The notes below the pieces were generated by a model. It did no database searches and was not told the DNA's origin. It saw only the letters and a list, made by a program, of their open reading frames with translations. The position numbers and the translations under genes are program-made. A stretch of DNA of 64,000 nucleotides from a virus, in the IMG/VR virus record IMGVR_UViG_3300032313_000668, positions 54,252 through 118,251 of that record. One strand, written 5' to 3'. Below are positions 32,690 to 40,280 of this stretch, in pieces (the stretch's first letter is position 1; each line of letters opens with the position of its first letter).

Positions 32690-33325
32690 TTTAAGTTACC
32701 AGCTGATAGCTCGCCGTTTTAAAAAGTTATTTGTTTCTCGGGCGGGCCGCGGGTTAGTTTCTCGGCCGCTCGGTTGAGAAACCTAATCCTACCCACCGTG
32801 TCAAGTCCTGTCAAGCAGCAAACCGTTTCATAGGTTGTTCAACTTGGGCGAGCCGCTGTGGGCTACATCCAAACAACTCACCGTCAACCAGGCAGCTGTA
32901 CCTTCAGAGCTCGCCGTTAAAGTTATTCGGTTCTGCTTACCTGGCCGCCAACTTCAGAACCCATTCTGAACTCTCACCGTTAATACTTGGCGCAGCTATA
33001 CCAGGCCGCTTTAAATTTTTTACCTCCCTGATTTTTTACCGTCAGCAGCTGAGCTGCGGCCGCCAGGTCAACATCGCAATAACTCTCCGTTATACGCGGG
33101 CCGCCTGGTTTTTCCGCCCGTCCGTTCCAGATGGTGAGCTCGCCGCCAGGTAAAAGTTATTGGGATGTTTGGTAACCAAGGTACCCCGAGCTCGCCGTCC
33201 CATACAAACTTAGTTCTAAGGTTGTACGGCAAGTTCTATGATGGGAACCTTAAGCTCCAGTCCGCTGCCGTTAAAGTTATTTGAATGTTCCGTCAGCAAT
33301 GTCGGTGGTTACCGTTATGCTGGAT
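32690..33325. repeat. non-coding region dense in CCGTT and GGCCGC words
   Basis: About 640 bases with no convincing gene. CTCGCCGTT or CTGCCGTT followed by AAAGTTATT recurs at 32709, 32915 and 33264, with a variant at 33140. GGCCGC flanked by CCAGG recurs at about 32940, 33002, 33057, 33100 and 33455. Two ATTTTTTACC copies lie at 33014 and 33031. Reads as a field of imperfect repeats; origin, partition or decoy sites are all possible. Confidence 0.55.
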
Positions 33326-33327
33326 GT

Positions 33328-33498
33328 ATGAATATCTATGCTCATCCCGTTGGGGCAGACCCGTTCCACCTACACGAAGTCCTTATTGCGCTCGCCGCTT
33401 TTGGAACAACGGGTATCGCTTTCCTGTGGTGGGGATTCAAAGACCAGCTCAAGCGGGCCGCTGCCTGGTTTAGGAAGTTGTTTCGTTCTCGCCGTTAG
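33328..33498 (+). CDS. small membrane protein on the opposite strand
   Basis: 56 residues starting at the ATG that gives MNIYAHPVGADP. One membrane helix (VLIALAAFGTTGIAFLWWGF) and a basic tail (AAAWFRKLFRSRR), a layout seen in small actinophage membrane proteins. GGATG precedes the start. It is the only rightward gene among leftward ones, and its end overlaps the 33470-33604 gene. Confidence 0.6.
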   Translation: MNIYAHPVGADPFHLHEVLIALAAFGTTGIAFLWWGFKDQLKRAAAWFRKLFRSRR

Positions 33499-33604
33499 CT
33501 GCAGCTGCGATGTCAATGTCCGTTGAGCATTTAGGGCATCGGTCATGCAGGCCGAGTTCATAAACCTCGCCGCACCAGAAACAATCCTTTAATACTTTTC
33601 CCAT
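33470..33604 (-). CDS. tiny zinc-ribbon protein
   Basis: 44 residues with CFWC and CPKC knuckles separated by 12 residues, a clean zinc ribbon. It starts by TAATG overlap with a possible tiny ORF upstream and overlaps the rightward membrane gene tail to tail by 29 bases. Confidence 0.65.
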   Translation of the reverse strand: MGKVLKDCFWCGEVYELGLHDRCPKCSTDIDIAAAANGENETTS

Positions 33605-33684
33605 TAACTTGGTAACTCATCCATTCTGTCTACCCAGTCCGTTGGGTCTTCCTCTTGGTCACACTTGCCGTTTGATTTTGGCAC
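33604..33684 (-). CDS. possible 26-residue leader ORF
   Basis: GTG start, acidic (MPKSNGKCDQEEDPTDWVDR start), ending TAATG into the zinc-ribbon gene. The coupling argues for translation; the size and lack of a Shine-Dalgarno argue against it. Confidence 0.3.
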   Translation of the reverse strand: MPKSNGKCDQEEDPTDWVDRMDELPS

Positions 33685-33699
33685 TTGACAAACCGTTAA

Positions 33700-33735
33700 T
33701 TACTAGTTAGCATTGGAAATGCTTACTAGTTATTA
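33700..33735. repeat. inverted repeat
   Basis: TTACTAGTTAGCATT and AATGCTTACTAGTTA are near-perfect reverse complements (13 of 15) around GGA. It overlaps the stop of the 33726 gene. Possible operator or transcription stop; TTGACA at 33685 on the plus strand lies beside it. Confidence 0.5.
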
Positions 33736-33908
33736 ACTTGCTCCGTTGCCTCTAGTTGAAACCTCTTCAGGCCGTTAAGGAGATTAGCCGCCTCATTTGC
33801 CCTCGCCGTTACGCGGATGTGTTCATCGCGAGTTCGGCACTCAATAATGTCTGATTGAAGGCGGGCCGCAAGCTGCGCCGCCTCTTCGATAAGTTGTTCT
33901 ACCGTCAT
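33726..33908 (-). CDS. small helical protein
   Basis: 60 residues from the ATG that overlaps the TGA of the terminase-like gene. Helical throughout (TVEQLIEEAAQLAARLQSDI). Unknown. Confidence 0.6.
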   Translation of the reverse strand: MTVEQLIEEAAQLAARLQSDIIECRTRDEHIRVTARANEAANLLNGLKRFQLEATEQVNN

Positions 33909-34906
33909 CACAGCTCGTCGAGCTCCTCTGCTGTTATGGTCTCTGACTCGACGGTTGTCTCATCCGTATTTTTTACCTCGGCGCTCGCCGTGGTTTCCTG
34001 AGGTAAAATTTCTATATCTTCGACTTCAGCATCGATAACATCAGCATCATTAACATCTACCGTTCCTCCCAGGAGGATGGCGGTATTGGCGGCTCCTTGC
34101 CGTAGGCGGTTGAGGCGGTCAAGCACAATCTCTGCTGGGGAGCGACCGTCAGTCACCTGGACGTCCACCCCAATATCCACGCCGCCTCGCACGCCTGCGC
34201 GGTCAAGGATTTCGGCTGCGGCTTTAAGGCGCACGGGTTCGGAGACAGCCGTCTCCATAAGTTCTTCCATCACATCTACCGCATAAGGTGCGGATTGCAT
34301 TAGCTTCTTGCGAGCACGTTCGACATCCTCGCCAGGCTTCCGTTGACTGCGGAGGTGGACGCGACACAAGCCGTCATCTTTCAGACGCCCGCTAGACCAG
34401 AGCATGCAGCGCAAGCCGTCGCCCTTAATGATTCGACAGCGGTGGGGCAGAGCGGCAGGCGCTCGCTTTGCTGATTTCGGGCCGCCGTCTGCCTGTTCCT
34501 TCTGCCAAGTCTTAGTAGCACCGACAACCCAGGGAGGTGTAATACGACACGCCGATTCATCAACTATCAGGTCCAGGCCCGTTAAGTAGTCGGAGTTATT
34601 GTCAAGTGGGTTTGAGAGCAGCGGCTTCTTTTCCGCCAGGGAAAGGACACGCCGTTCTTTCATTTGTTCTTGAGAGCGGGCAGCAATAAGCCCCGTTGGT
34701 TGACCCGTCTGTGAATAGACAGGGTCCCAGTTCATTAACGCGCCGCGAAGTATTTGACGGTTCTCGTAGGTGTCCTCGACAACGCCGCGTTCCATCTCAA
34801 CCATGCCGATTGCCGTCAGGTCAGGACGGAAATCTAAGGGAGTATCAACTGCGGGTTCAAGGTCTTCCTCTTCCTTCGGTTCCTCGAAGGGAAGTAGGTC
34901 AGACAT
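33908..34906 (-). CDS. putative terminase small subunit
   Basis: 332 residues. A central CRIIKGDGLRCMLW...CRVHL block looks like a zinc site (about 157-182). The following helical part contains SEPVRLKAAAEILDRAGVRG (about 223-242), the pattern typical of actinophage small terminases. N- and C-termini are acidic and disordered. Small terminases recognise the packaging site. No large terminase is adjacent, which lowers confidence. Starts AGAAGTAAAAAATG. Confidence 0.6.
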   Translation of the reverse strand: MSDLLPFEEPKEEEDLEPAVDTPLDFRPDLTAIGMVEMERGVVEDTYENRQILRGALMNWDPVYSQTGQPTGLIAARSQEQMKERRVLSLAEKKPLLSNPLDNNSDYLTGLDLIVDESACRITPPWVVGATKTWQKEQADGGPKSAKRAPAALPHRCRIIKGDGLRCMLWSSGRLKDDGLCRVHLRSQRKPGEDVERARKKLMQSAPYAVDVMEELMETAVSEPVRLKAAAEILDRAGVRGGVDIGVDVQVTDGRSPAEIVLDRLNRLRQGAANTAILLGGTVDVNDADVIDAEVEDIEILPQETTASAEVKNTDETTVESETITAEELDEL

Positions 34907-34916
34907 TTTTTACTTC

Positions 34917-35111
34917 TTAAGCTTCACGTGCAGATGCGAGGTGGTCGTTCAATTCTTGCCGCTTTGTTTGGAGGACAGCGCTGATAGCTTCCTTCTCAAC
35001 CTTTGTGCGGTATTCCTGGTTTGAGAGCATATCAACGTAGCTCTGAATCTCAGCGCGAAGTTCTAGTTCGCGGTCTGCGTGGGCTCTTGCCTCTTCGATG
35101 CTTAGTGCCAT
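34917..35111 (-). CDS. short coiled-coil protein
   Basis: 64 residues, almost wholly helical and charged (ALSIEEARAHADRELELRAE). Directly upstream of the putative small terminase. AGGAGAAA Shine-Dalgarno. Unknown. Confidence 0.65.
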   Translation of the reverse strand: MALSIEEARAHADRELELRAEIQSYVDMLSNQEYRTKVEKEAISAVLQTKRQELNDHLASAREA

Positions 35112-35149
35112 CTTTTTCTCCTATGTCGGTGAGGTAAAAAATATGGAGA

Positions 35150-35170
35150 GCGGGGCCCGCGAAGGCCCCA
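35150..35170 (-). terminator. possible terminator
   Basis: GGGGCC-ttcgcg-GGCCCC on the minus strand; the T-run (ATATTTTTTACC) follows after about ten bases and contains the GGTAAAAAA word on the plus strand. Confidence 0.4.
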
Positions 35171-35182
35171 CTTCCCAATAAC

Positions 35183-35488
35183 TTATTTCTTTGTTGTGGT
35201 CTTCTTGGCAGCTGGCTTCTTCGCGCTCGCGGCAGCTGTGGATAACTTCTTGCCAACCTCAGCGGCAGCTACCTCTGCGACACGCCCGAAAGCAGGGTCT
35301 TTAGAGTTGAGCCAACGAAGGGCGGTTGGGATTAGGGAGGCCCATAGGGCGTTGGCTACAAGGAGCCACTCGGCACCTGTGAAGTCAAGGGGTGAAGCTG
35401 TTGCTGACATCTCCATAACAATGAAGATGGCTCCGACTACCTGACCAAGCAGGTTGCGGAGGTAGGACTCAATTGCGAGTTTGTTCAT
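35183..35488 (-). CDS. membrane-associated protein with Lys/Ala tail (holin-like)
   Basis: 101 residues: two hydrophobic segments (about 13-30 and 42-58) and a C-terminal tail AKKPAAKKTTTKK. The layout is like actinophage holins that end in a basic tail. Because a better holin candidate lies by the transglycosylase at 16744, the role is uncertain. GAAGGACG leader. Confidence 0.5.
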   Translation of the reverse strand: MNKLAIESYLRNLLGQVVGAIFIVMEMSATASPLDFTGAEWLLVANALWASLIPTALRWLNSKDPAFGRVAEVAAAEVGKKLSTAAASAKKPAAKKTTTKK

Positions 35489-35693
35489 TTGGTTTTCGTC
35501 CTTCTTTCGAGGGCTAGATAATTTTTACCTAGTACCACTAGAGTAAGGCATCTTCGGACGAATTTTTTGGAAAAGTTGCGTGATATTTACCCCCTTTTAT
35601 AAACAACCAATTTTGAAATGGTCAATTTCCCTGTGGAAATAAGGGGTTTTGGATTTCGGACGGGACATCAAATTGATGAACAAAAAAGTGTTT

Positions 35694-35915
35694 CTAGACT
35701 TCCGCTTTTCGCCATTCAAAGTAGCTTTTGATATAGACAAAGGCATAAGCGATTGCCATCACAATAAATCCATATTGCTGGGTGACGAGGGCATAAACGA
35801 CCCAGATGACTTCATTAGCTAGTAAGACCAGCCATCCCCAAACGGTTTTCTTTCCGACAAAGTACATTCCAGATACGCCAAGGATAGCCAACAGCCAAGA
35901 CCAATATTCAGTCAT
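35694..35915 (-). CDS. small multi-pass membrane protein
   Basis: 73 residues, three hydrophobic helices with Trp-rich turns (LLAILGVSGMYFVGKKTVWG). Similar small proteins occur in phages near PnuC-type transporters; here it stands alone. The 205 bases on its left (35489-35693) are T/A-rich and hold no gene I can support. Confidence 0.65.
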   Translation of the reverse strand: MTEYWSWLLAILGVSGMYFVGKKTVWGWLVLLANEVIWVVYALVTQQYGFIVMAIAYAFVYIKSYFEWRKAEV

Positions 35916-35981
35916 GTTGACTCCTTTTTCAAATTGTGGGTAGTTCCCAAGGCTATCAGGAATCGTTATCAGATGTGATAA

Positions 35982-36236
35982 CTATTTGTCGTTGGCATCC
36001 ATCTTAAACCAGTTGTGGTCCATCGCAGGATGGTCGACTTTGATGGTGTCTTCAAAGACATACTCAGTCAAGATGTCATGGACTCCCCAAAAGGTAGGGC
36101 TAGTTCCTTCACAGAATGTTTCACCCTTGACTACCAGTTCACCCTCCCAATGTGAGAACTCACCGTCATAGTGAACCTGTCTGATATTGAACGATACATC
36201 TCCATCAAAATGAAGTTTAGGTAAGTTGTTGTCCAT
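35982..36236 (-). CDS. hypothetical protein
   Basis: 84 residues, beta-rich (LHFDGDVSFNIRQVHYDGEF). It overlaps the upstream zinc gene by 20 bases. Unknown. Confidence 0.65.
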   Translation of the reverse strand: MDNNLPKLHFDGDVSFNIRQVHYDGEFSHWEGELVVKGETFCEGTSPTFWGVHDILTEYVFEDTIKVDHPAMDHNWFKMDANDK

Positions 36237-36606
36237 TATTTTTCTCTAGCCTTTTTATATTGCAGTCTTCACAGAGGGTGACAATCCAGTAGGTGTCATT
36301 ACGAATCTCTCCGTATTTCCCACAGCTTTCGCAAGTTGAAGCTGAGCAACTTTCTGCCCATTGTTCGATTGCTTCCATGATGTCGTACTCGATAGTTTCG
36401 TACTTTTTAGTTGTTGCGAAGTAGTAGCGCAAGGTACCGAACTTTTCCTTGATTTGGTGGATTTCATAGTCAGGGTCAATAAAGGCAAACATCTCGTCAG
36501 CCTTCAGAATTATGTCTTTCCACCCATCAGGTGCGATACATCCATACCAGCCAGAAGTCTTTACTCGCTTGGCATTAAGTTCTTGTTGCCAGCTTTGCTC
36601 TTCCAT
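36217..36606 (-). CDS. zinc-finger protein
   Basis: 129 residues. The N-terminal part (GWYGCIAPDGWKDIILKADE; HQIKEKFGTLRYYF) is a pattern seen in phage proteins of unknown role. The C-terminal STCESCGKYG and LCEDC pairs make a zinc ribbon. Confidence 0.7.
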   Translation of the reverse strand: MEEQSWQQELNAKRVKTSGWYGCIAPDGWKDIILKADEMFAFIDPDYEIHQIKEKFGTLRYYFATTKKYETIEYDIMEAIEQWAESCSASTCESCGKYGEIRNDTYWIVTLCEDCNIKRLEKNNGQQLT

Positions 36607-36607
36607 C

Positions 36608-36802
36608 TCAGTCCTTCTTGTTTTCCCATTTGGTCAGGTGATAGCCACCATGGACTTCACATTTGTACCAAGTCAGCTTGACACCCTGTTCTTGCTGGGT
36701 CGTCAAAATAACTGAAAGTAGAGTCCCATGGTTTTTATAAATCATCTTGTTCCCATGAGAGTTGCATCGATTGACTAACTCTCCCTTAAGGTTGTATGGC
36801 AC
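36608..36802 (-). CDS. hypothetical protein
   Basis: 64 residues from a GTG (MPYNLKGELVNRCNSHGNKM) chosen because GGAG lies seven bases upstream; the longer frame to 36883 would overlap the previous gene by nearly 100 bases. Unknown, with scattered Cys and His. Confidence 0.55.
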   Translation of the reverse strand: MPYNLKGELVNRCNSHGNKMIYKNHGTLLSVILTTQQEQGVKLTWYKCEVHGGYHLTKWENKKD

Positions 36803-37109
36803 TTCCCTGCTCCTGTTCGTCAGGTGTATCTGGCTTCTCCAAGATAGGAAGTTGTGAGTAGGCAGTCTTCTCTTGAACGACATCTACTGCTCGACGAAGA
36901 CCTAGTGAGTATAGAGAGTTGTCTCCCGAGTCCATAACTAGTTCCCACTCTTTTATCATATCTTCTAAGGTATTCACTTTGGATACAATCCAGGAGTCAA
37001 CAGAAGTCTCAATAACTTCGTGAACTTTTATCAGAGCTTCTGGTGTCATCTCACCTCGTTGGGCAAGTTGTCTTAGTTGTTCGACGATGCTGTTTGTTAG
37101 CTGACTCAT
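36786..37109 (-). CDS. helical hypothetical protein
   Basis: 107 residues, mostly helical (NSIVEQLRQLAQRGEMTPEA). TAATG-type overlap with the gene before. Unknown. Confidence 0.65.
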   Translation of the reverse strand: MSQLTNSIVEQLRQLAQRGEMTPEALIKVHEVIETSVDSWIVSKVNTLEDMIKEWELVMDSGDNSLYSLGLRRAVDVVQEKTAYSQLPILEKPDTPDEQEQGSAIQP

Positions 37110-37573
37110 TAGACTTCCTCCATACAGGTGTCACATAAAAGAGCATCTAGTCCAGTTGCTTCATACGCAACAGTCTTTGAGGCACCGTTGATTGGTACAG
37201 GCATAATCCGTCCCTCAGTTGTATTACAACGGTCACACTTAATCTGGTCCAACCATCTGGCTTCTTTGCCAACTTGAGCCAATGCGCTAATCCCACGGAC
37301 TAGGGCATGTTCAACTCCAGGTCCAGATGTCTTACGTAAGAACAACCTAGTGTCCTCAACTTCAATTACTGGTCTGATGTTCTTGCATGGGCAGTACATA
37401 CGAGATGGCTGGCAAGTGATAATCCCAGCAGGAGTTGTGTGTTTATTAATAGCATGACCGCAGAGACAAACCCTTGGGTCACGGGGTTTACGGTCTTTTA
37501 GTTTTTCATCTGCTTCATGTGCTTCTTCAGTAGTAATACCTAAAGCTGCTAAAGCTTCTTTGGCACTCGTCAT
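37109..37573 (-). CDS. zinc-cluster phage protein
   Basis: 154 residues. VCLCGHAINKHTTPAGIITC with CPCKNIRPV, then CDRCNT and LLCDTC, suggest two zinc sites. The CGHA..H..C..CPC pattern is common in actinophage proteins of unknown function. Confidence 0.7.
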   Translation of the reverse strand: MTSAKEALAALGITTEEAHEADEKLKDRKPRDPRVCLCGHAINKHTTPAGIITCQPSRMYCPCKNIRPVIEVEDTRLFLRKTSGPGVEHALVRGISALAQVGKEARWLDQIKCDRCNTTEGRIMPVPINGASKTVAYEATGLDALLCDTCMEEV

Positions 37574-37773
37574 TTTCTTCCCTCATCTTCCTCAAAGCGT
37601 TTTACCAAATCTCCGAACTTAATCTCAGTTGAGATTTTGTCCTCCATCTGGTTTAAGAATTCATCCACAAACTTTCGCTTGCGTTGTATATCAATCCATC
37701 TCAGAAGCGATACCGCTCCTAGTACAGACATGAAGTTCAGAACTGCTAACAGTCCAAACTGAATCCAAGTCAT
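37570..37773 (-). CDS. small membrane-anchored protein
   Basis: 67 residues from the ATG at 37773 (CGGAGTTACAA before it). One membrane helix (FGLLAVLNFMSVLGAVSLL) and a charged cytoplasmic tail. The upstream ATG at 37818 is rejected because it sits inside the -10 of the promoter. Confidence 0.65.
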   Translation of the reverse strand: MTWIQFGLLAVLNFMSVLGAVSLLRWIDIQRKRKFVDEFLNQMEDKISTEIKFGDLVKRFEEDEGRK

Positions 37774-37816
37774 TTGTAACTCCGTCTCTTTGTCTTTGAA
37801 GTTTCCTTCATAGAGC

Positions 37817-37846
37817 ATCCTAGACCCGTTGTGTCAAACTTGTCAA
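37817..37846 (-). promoter_or_regulatory. promoter for the 37773-35982 run
   Basis: Minus strand TTGACA (37841-37846), 18-base spacer, TAGGAT (37817-37822). Rightmost promoter of the leftward field. Confidence 0.65.
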
Positions 37847-37849
37847 CTA

Positions 37850-38463
37850 AAAAATCAAACACTTAAACACCTACTTCCTAAAGGGCTGGTTCCCCTGCTT
37901 TACTATACACTATACACTATAACACTAGATTTTAAATATCTTAATTCTCAACCTTTCTTTCAGTACGTGTAAGGAAAAAAATTCCTGAGTGACTGGAAAT
38001 TAAGTTAAGACTTAACATATTAAAGCATAGTTGTATAGTTGCACTAACTCCTTTTTTTCTTGAAAGACATTCAAAAAAGTATAGTATCTCAACCTTCCTG
38101 CAAAATCATCCAAAAAAGATACTAACAATTTTTTCCTACCTTTTATCCTACAGCTTCTCTCTTTTTTGCAGGAAGGTCTCGTCCGATGACGGAACTAGAG
38201 TCGACCTATTTTAAAGTCTCAACCATACTCAACCTAACTCAAGGAAAGGGAGATACTAACTAAAAGTGCAGGAAGATAAATTCAAAACTTAAGTACAGGA
38301 GTCCAGAAGTTATTCGGAAGTCATTTATTTTTTTAGTTTTTCAGTTTTTAGTTTTTTAGTTTTTCAGTCTAGAAAGACCAATCCCCAAAAGTAAACCGAA
38401 GGGTGATAGCTCCAACGCACAGCCCAAACCACAGAAACCAGACCCACTTAGGAAAACTAACCA
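37850..38463. other. AT-rich intergenic region with repeats; possible origin
   Basis: About 610 bases without a gene. Three tandem ACTATAC units (37902-37922); GTTAAGACTTAAC palindrome (38004-38016); three copies of the GCAGGAAGGT promoter word (38091, 38167, 38260) without good -35 boxes; AGATACTA three times in either orientation; and a run of TTTTTAG/TTTTTCAG units (38327-38371). Lies at the switch from leftward to rightward transcription. Confidence 0.5.
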
Positions 38464-39123
38464 TTAGACCGTTAGTACCATTTCCTTCATATGCTCAACC
38501 CTCACCAAAGGATGTAGCCAAATAGAAAACCCTGCTTCTTTAGCCCCAACGCACCAAGAGTAGTCCTCACCTAGGTCCACCTTGAAAGGAGCAGTCTCAA
38601 TCGATATCTGCCTTACCCGAAACCAAGGGCGTTCTATCTTTTCAAAAACCCCAGCCTTTACAGCTAAGAAGCCAAAACCAACCCCATCTACCTCAAAGGG
38701 CTCACCCTCTACAATGAAGTTTCGGCTATTAAGGGAGACAGGGTTTCCAGCCTCATTTAGCTTCATAGCCCCAAATCTGCCAGTTCTATCTACGGCAACC
38801 ATTCCAGACACAATGTCTAAATCTGTATCAAGGAGAGTCTGCAAGGCTTCCACAGTCCAACTAACGTCAGAGTCAATCCAGACAATTCGGTCATAAGTAA
38901 ACTTTCCTGCACCAAAGGCAACCGCTTCCCAATCTGCCCCATAGGAGTCCGTCGCAGTATTTTCCCTAGCACTCGGGACAAAAGAAGAGAACTGGTTGAC
39001 AAAGTGGTACGAGACCCCAAGAGAGTTTAGATAAGTTGTACTTATCAAAAGGGACTTGACATACTCCTTATGCATGGAGTGTCCAGGGGTAGCAATCACT
39101 ACGTTGTAATGAGGAACAGTCAT
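38464..39123 (-). CDS. GT-A family glycosyltransferase
   Basis: 219 residues. The fold start NVVIATPGHSMHKEYVKSLL and the metal-binding WIDSDVSW (DxD) are characteristic of nucleotide-sugar glycosyltransferases of the anp1-like group. A later VGFGFLAVKAGVFEKI acceptor region and HPLVRVEH complete it. Its target could be phage or host glycan, or modified DNA. It diverges from the amidase gene. Confidence 0.8.
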   Translation of the reverse strand: MTVPHYNVVIATPGHSMHKEYVKSLLISTTYLNSLGVSYHFVNQFSSFVPSARENTATDSYGADWEAVAFGAGKFTYDRIVWIDSDVSWTVEALQTLLDTDLDIVSGMVAVDRTGRFGAMKLNEAGNPVSLNSRNFIVEGEPFEVDGVGFGFLAVKAGVFEKIERPWFRVRQISIETAPFKVDLGEDYSWCVGAKEAGFSIWLHPLVRVEHMKEMVLTV

Positions 39124-39169
39124 AACCTCACTCTACTGCAAAAACACCCAAATCTGCTATGGTGTCGAA

Positions 39170-39769
39170 ATGACATGGAACCCTGATTATTTAATCGAGT
39201 CAGCAATGCGTGCAGGTGTCAACTTTGAAGTTGAGTCGGATTGGCTCAAGGTTGACCCATACGGCAAAAAGTTTCAACCCGTAGGTGTTGTTTGGCACCA
39301 CACAGGTTGTCCCACTTTTGCCAGAGGCAATATGCCTTCTCTTAACTATTGCAAGAACCCTGGCATCTATGCAGGTCAAGCAAGAGCATGTCACCTTGTC
39401 GTAGGACGTAATGGAAAGATTCAAATCATTGCAGGCAGGGGTGCATACCACGCAGGAACTGGTGGACCTATGACTGTAAACAAGAAGAGAATTCCAGAAG
39501 ACTTAGGAAACTACTATTTAATCGGAATAGAGTTTGAAGCGCACTCATCTACCAAGATTAATAAGCGCAACATCTCAACACCTAAGACTGGCTTAAACCC
39601 CGCACAAATTACCGCCGCCTCCAAGTGGAGCGCAGAACTTTTTGACATGCTCGGTTGGCCTACTGAATCTGCTATCCGTCATTCAGACTGGGCACCAGGA
39701 AGAAAGACTGATGTGGGTATTTCTCTAGAAGTTATTCGTAGTCGTATTGACAGCTTCAGAAAGTCATAG
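39170..39769 (+). CDS. N-acetylmuramoyl-L-alanine amidase (Amidase_2)
   Basis: 199 residues, a single amidase domain. VWHHTGCPTFARG holds the first zinc His; ACHLVVGRNGKIQIIAGRGA, IGIEFEAHSS and SAIRHSDWAPGRKTDVG supply the rest of the active site. It cuts the bond between muramic acid and the stem peptide. No signal peptide, so it needs a holin or acts from the virion. Best candidate for the main endolysin. Confidence 0.85.
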   Translation: MTWNPDYLIESAMRAGVNFEVESDWLKVDPYGKKFQPVGVVWHHTGCPTFARGNMPSLNYCKNPGIYAGQARACHLVVGRNGKIQIIAGRGAYHAGTGGPMTVNKKRIPEDLGNYYLIGIEFEAHSSTKINKRNISTPKTGLNPAQITAASKWSAELFDMLGWPTESAIRHSDWAPGRKTDVGISLEVIRSRIDSFRKS

Positions 39770-39829
39770 TTATCTAAAAGTTATACTCATTGCGCTCCGT
39801 AGTCCTTGCTTTTCTATAAGCTAGAGGCT

Positions 39830-40279
39830 ATGGAGCGTAATGTTTTAGTAGGAGGCTTAGCCCTCTTAACCCATGAAGCAGGGACATGCTTAGGGGAGTT
39901 CTGCACCATCCACAACCCTTCAGACCATCACATGGTTAAGTGGAAACAAGACTGGCTTGAGCAAGAAAAATACATGGTGCGTATATGCGCACATTCTCAG
40001 GCTCACCCAGACCCAGACGAGATTAGCGTCAATATCCCAGAGAATCACGGATGTGATGGTTGCTGTGACACAGCGTCTCAATTTGCGGACGATTTCAAAG
40101 AACTAACCAAACAATACGAAAAGCCAGATTACCTAACCCCCACCTCCATTGGACCGTTCTATTCAGGTAGTTCCATCGAGGTTCCTGCTGAACCAGATGA
40201 TTATTTCTTCGATGATATTCTTACTAAACTAGATGACCTTTCAATTAGAAAAACTGTTGTAAATGACATAAGGAGCTGA
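39830..40279 (+). CDS. cysteine/histidine-rich hypothetical protein
   Basis: 149 residues starting MERNVLVGGLALLTHEAGTC. CLGEFCTIHNPSDHHMVKW and HGCDGCCD may bind metal. AGAGG lies three bases before the ATG, a tight spacing. Two bases upstream of the His-rich gene. Not recognised. Confidence 0.6.
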   Translation: MERNVLVGGLALLTHEAGTCLGEFCTIHNPSDHHMVKWKQDWLEQEKYMVRICAHSQAHPDPDEISVNIPENHGCDGCCDTASQFADDFKELTKQYEKPDYLTPTSIGPFYSGSSIEVPAEPDDYFFDDILTKLDDLSIRKTVVNDIRS

Positions 40280-40280
40280 C

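Noticed and set aside
33095-33205. 37-residue leftward ORF in the repeat region
   Set aside because: No Shine-Dalgarno, basic low-complexity product, and it is built from the repeat words.
33370-33561. 63-residue leftward frame overlapping 33470-33604
   Set aside because: The overlapping zinc-ribbon frame has clean CxxC pairs and TAATG coupling; this frame has neither.
32690-38463. CRISPR array
   Set aside because: The repeats in 32.7-33.3 and 37.9-38.4 kb are short, imperfect and unevenly spaced; there are no spacers of constant length and no cas genes.
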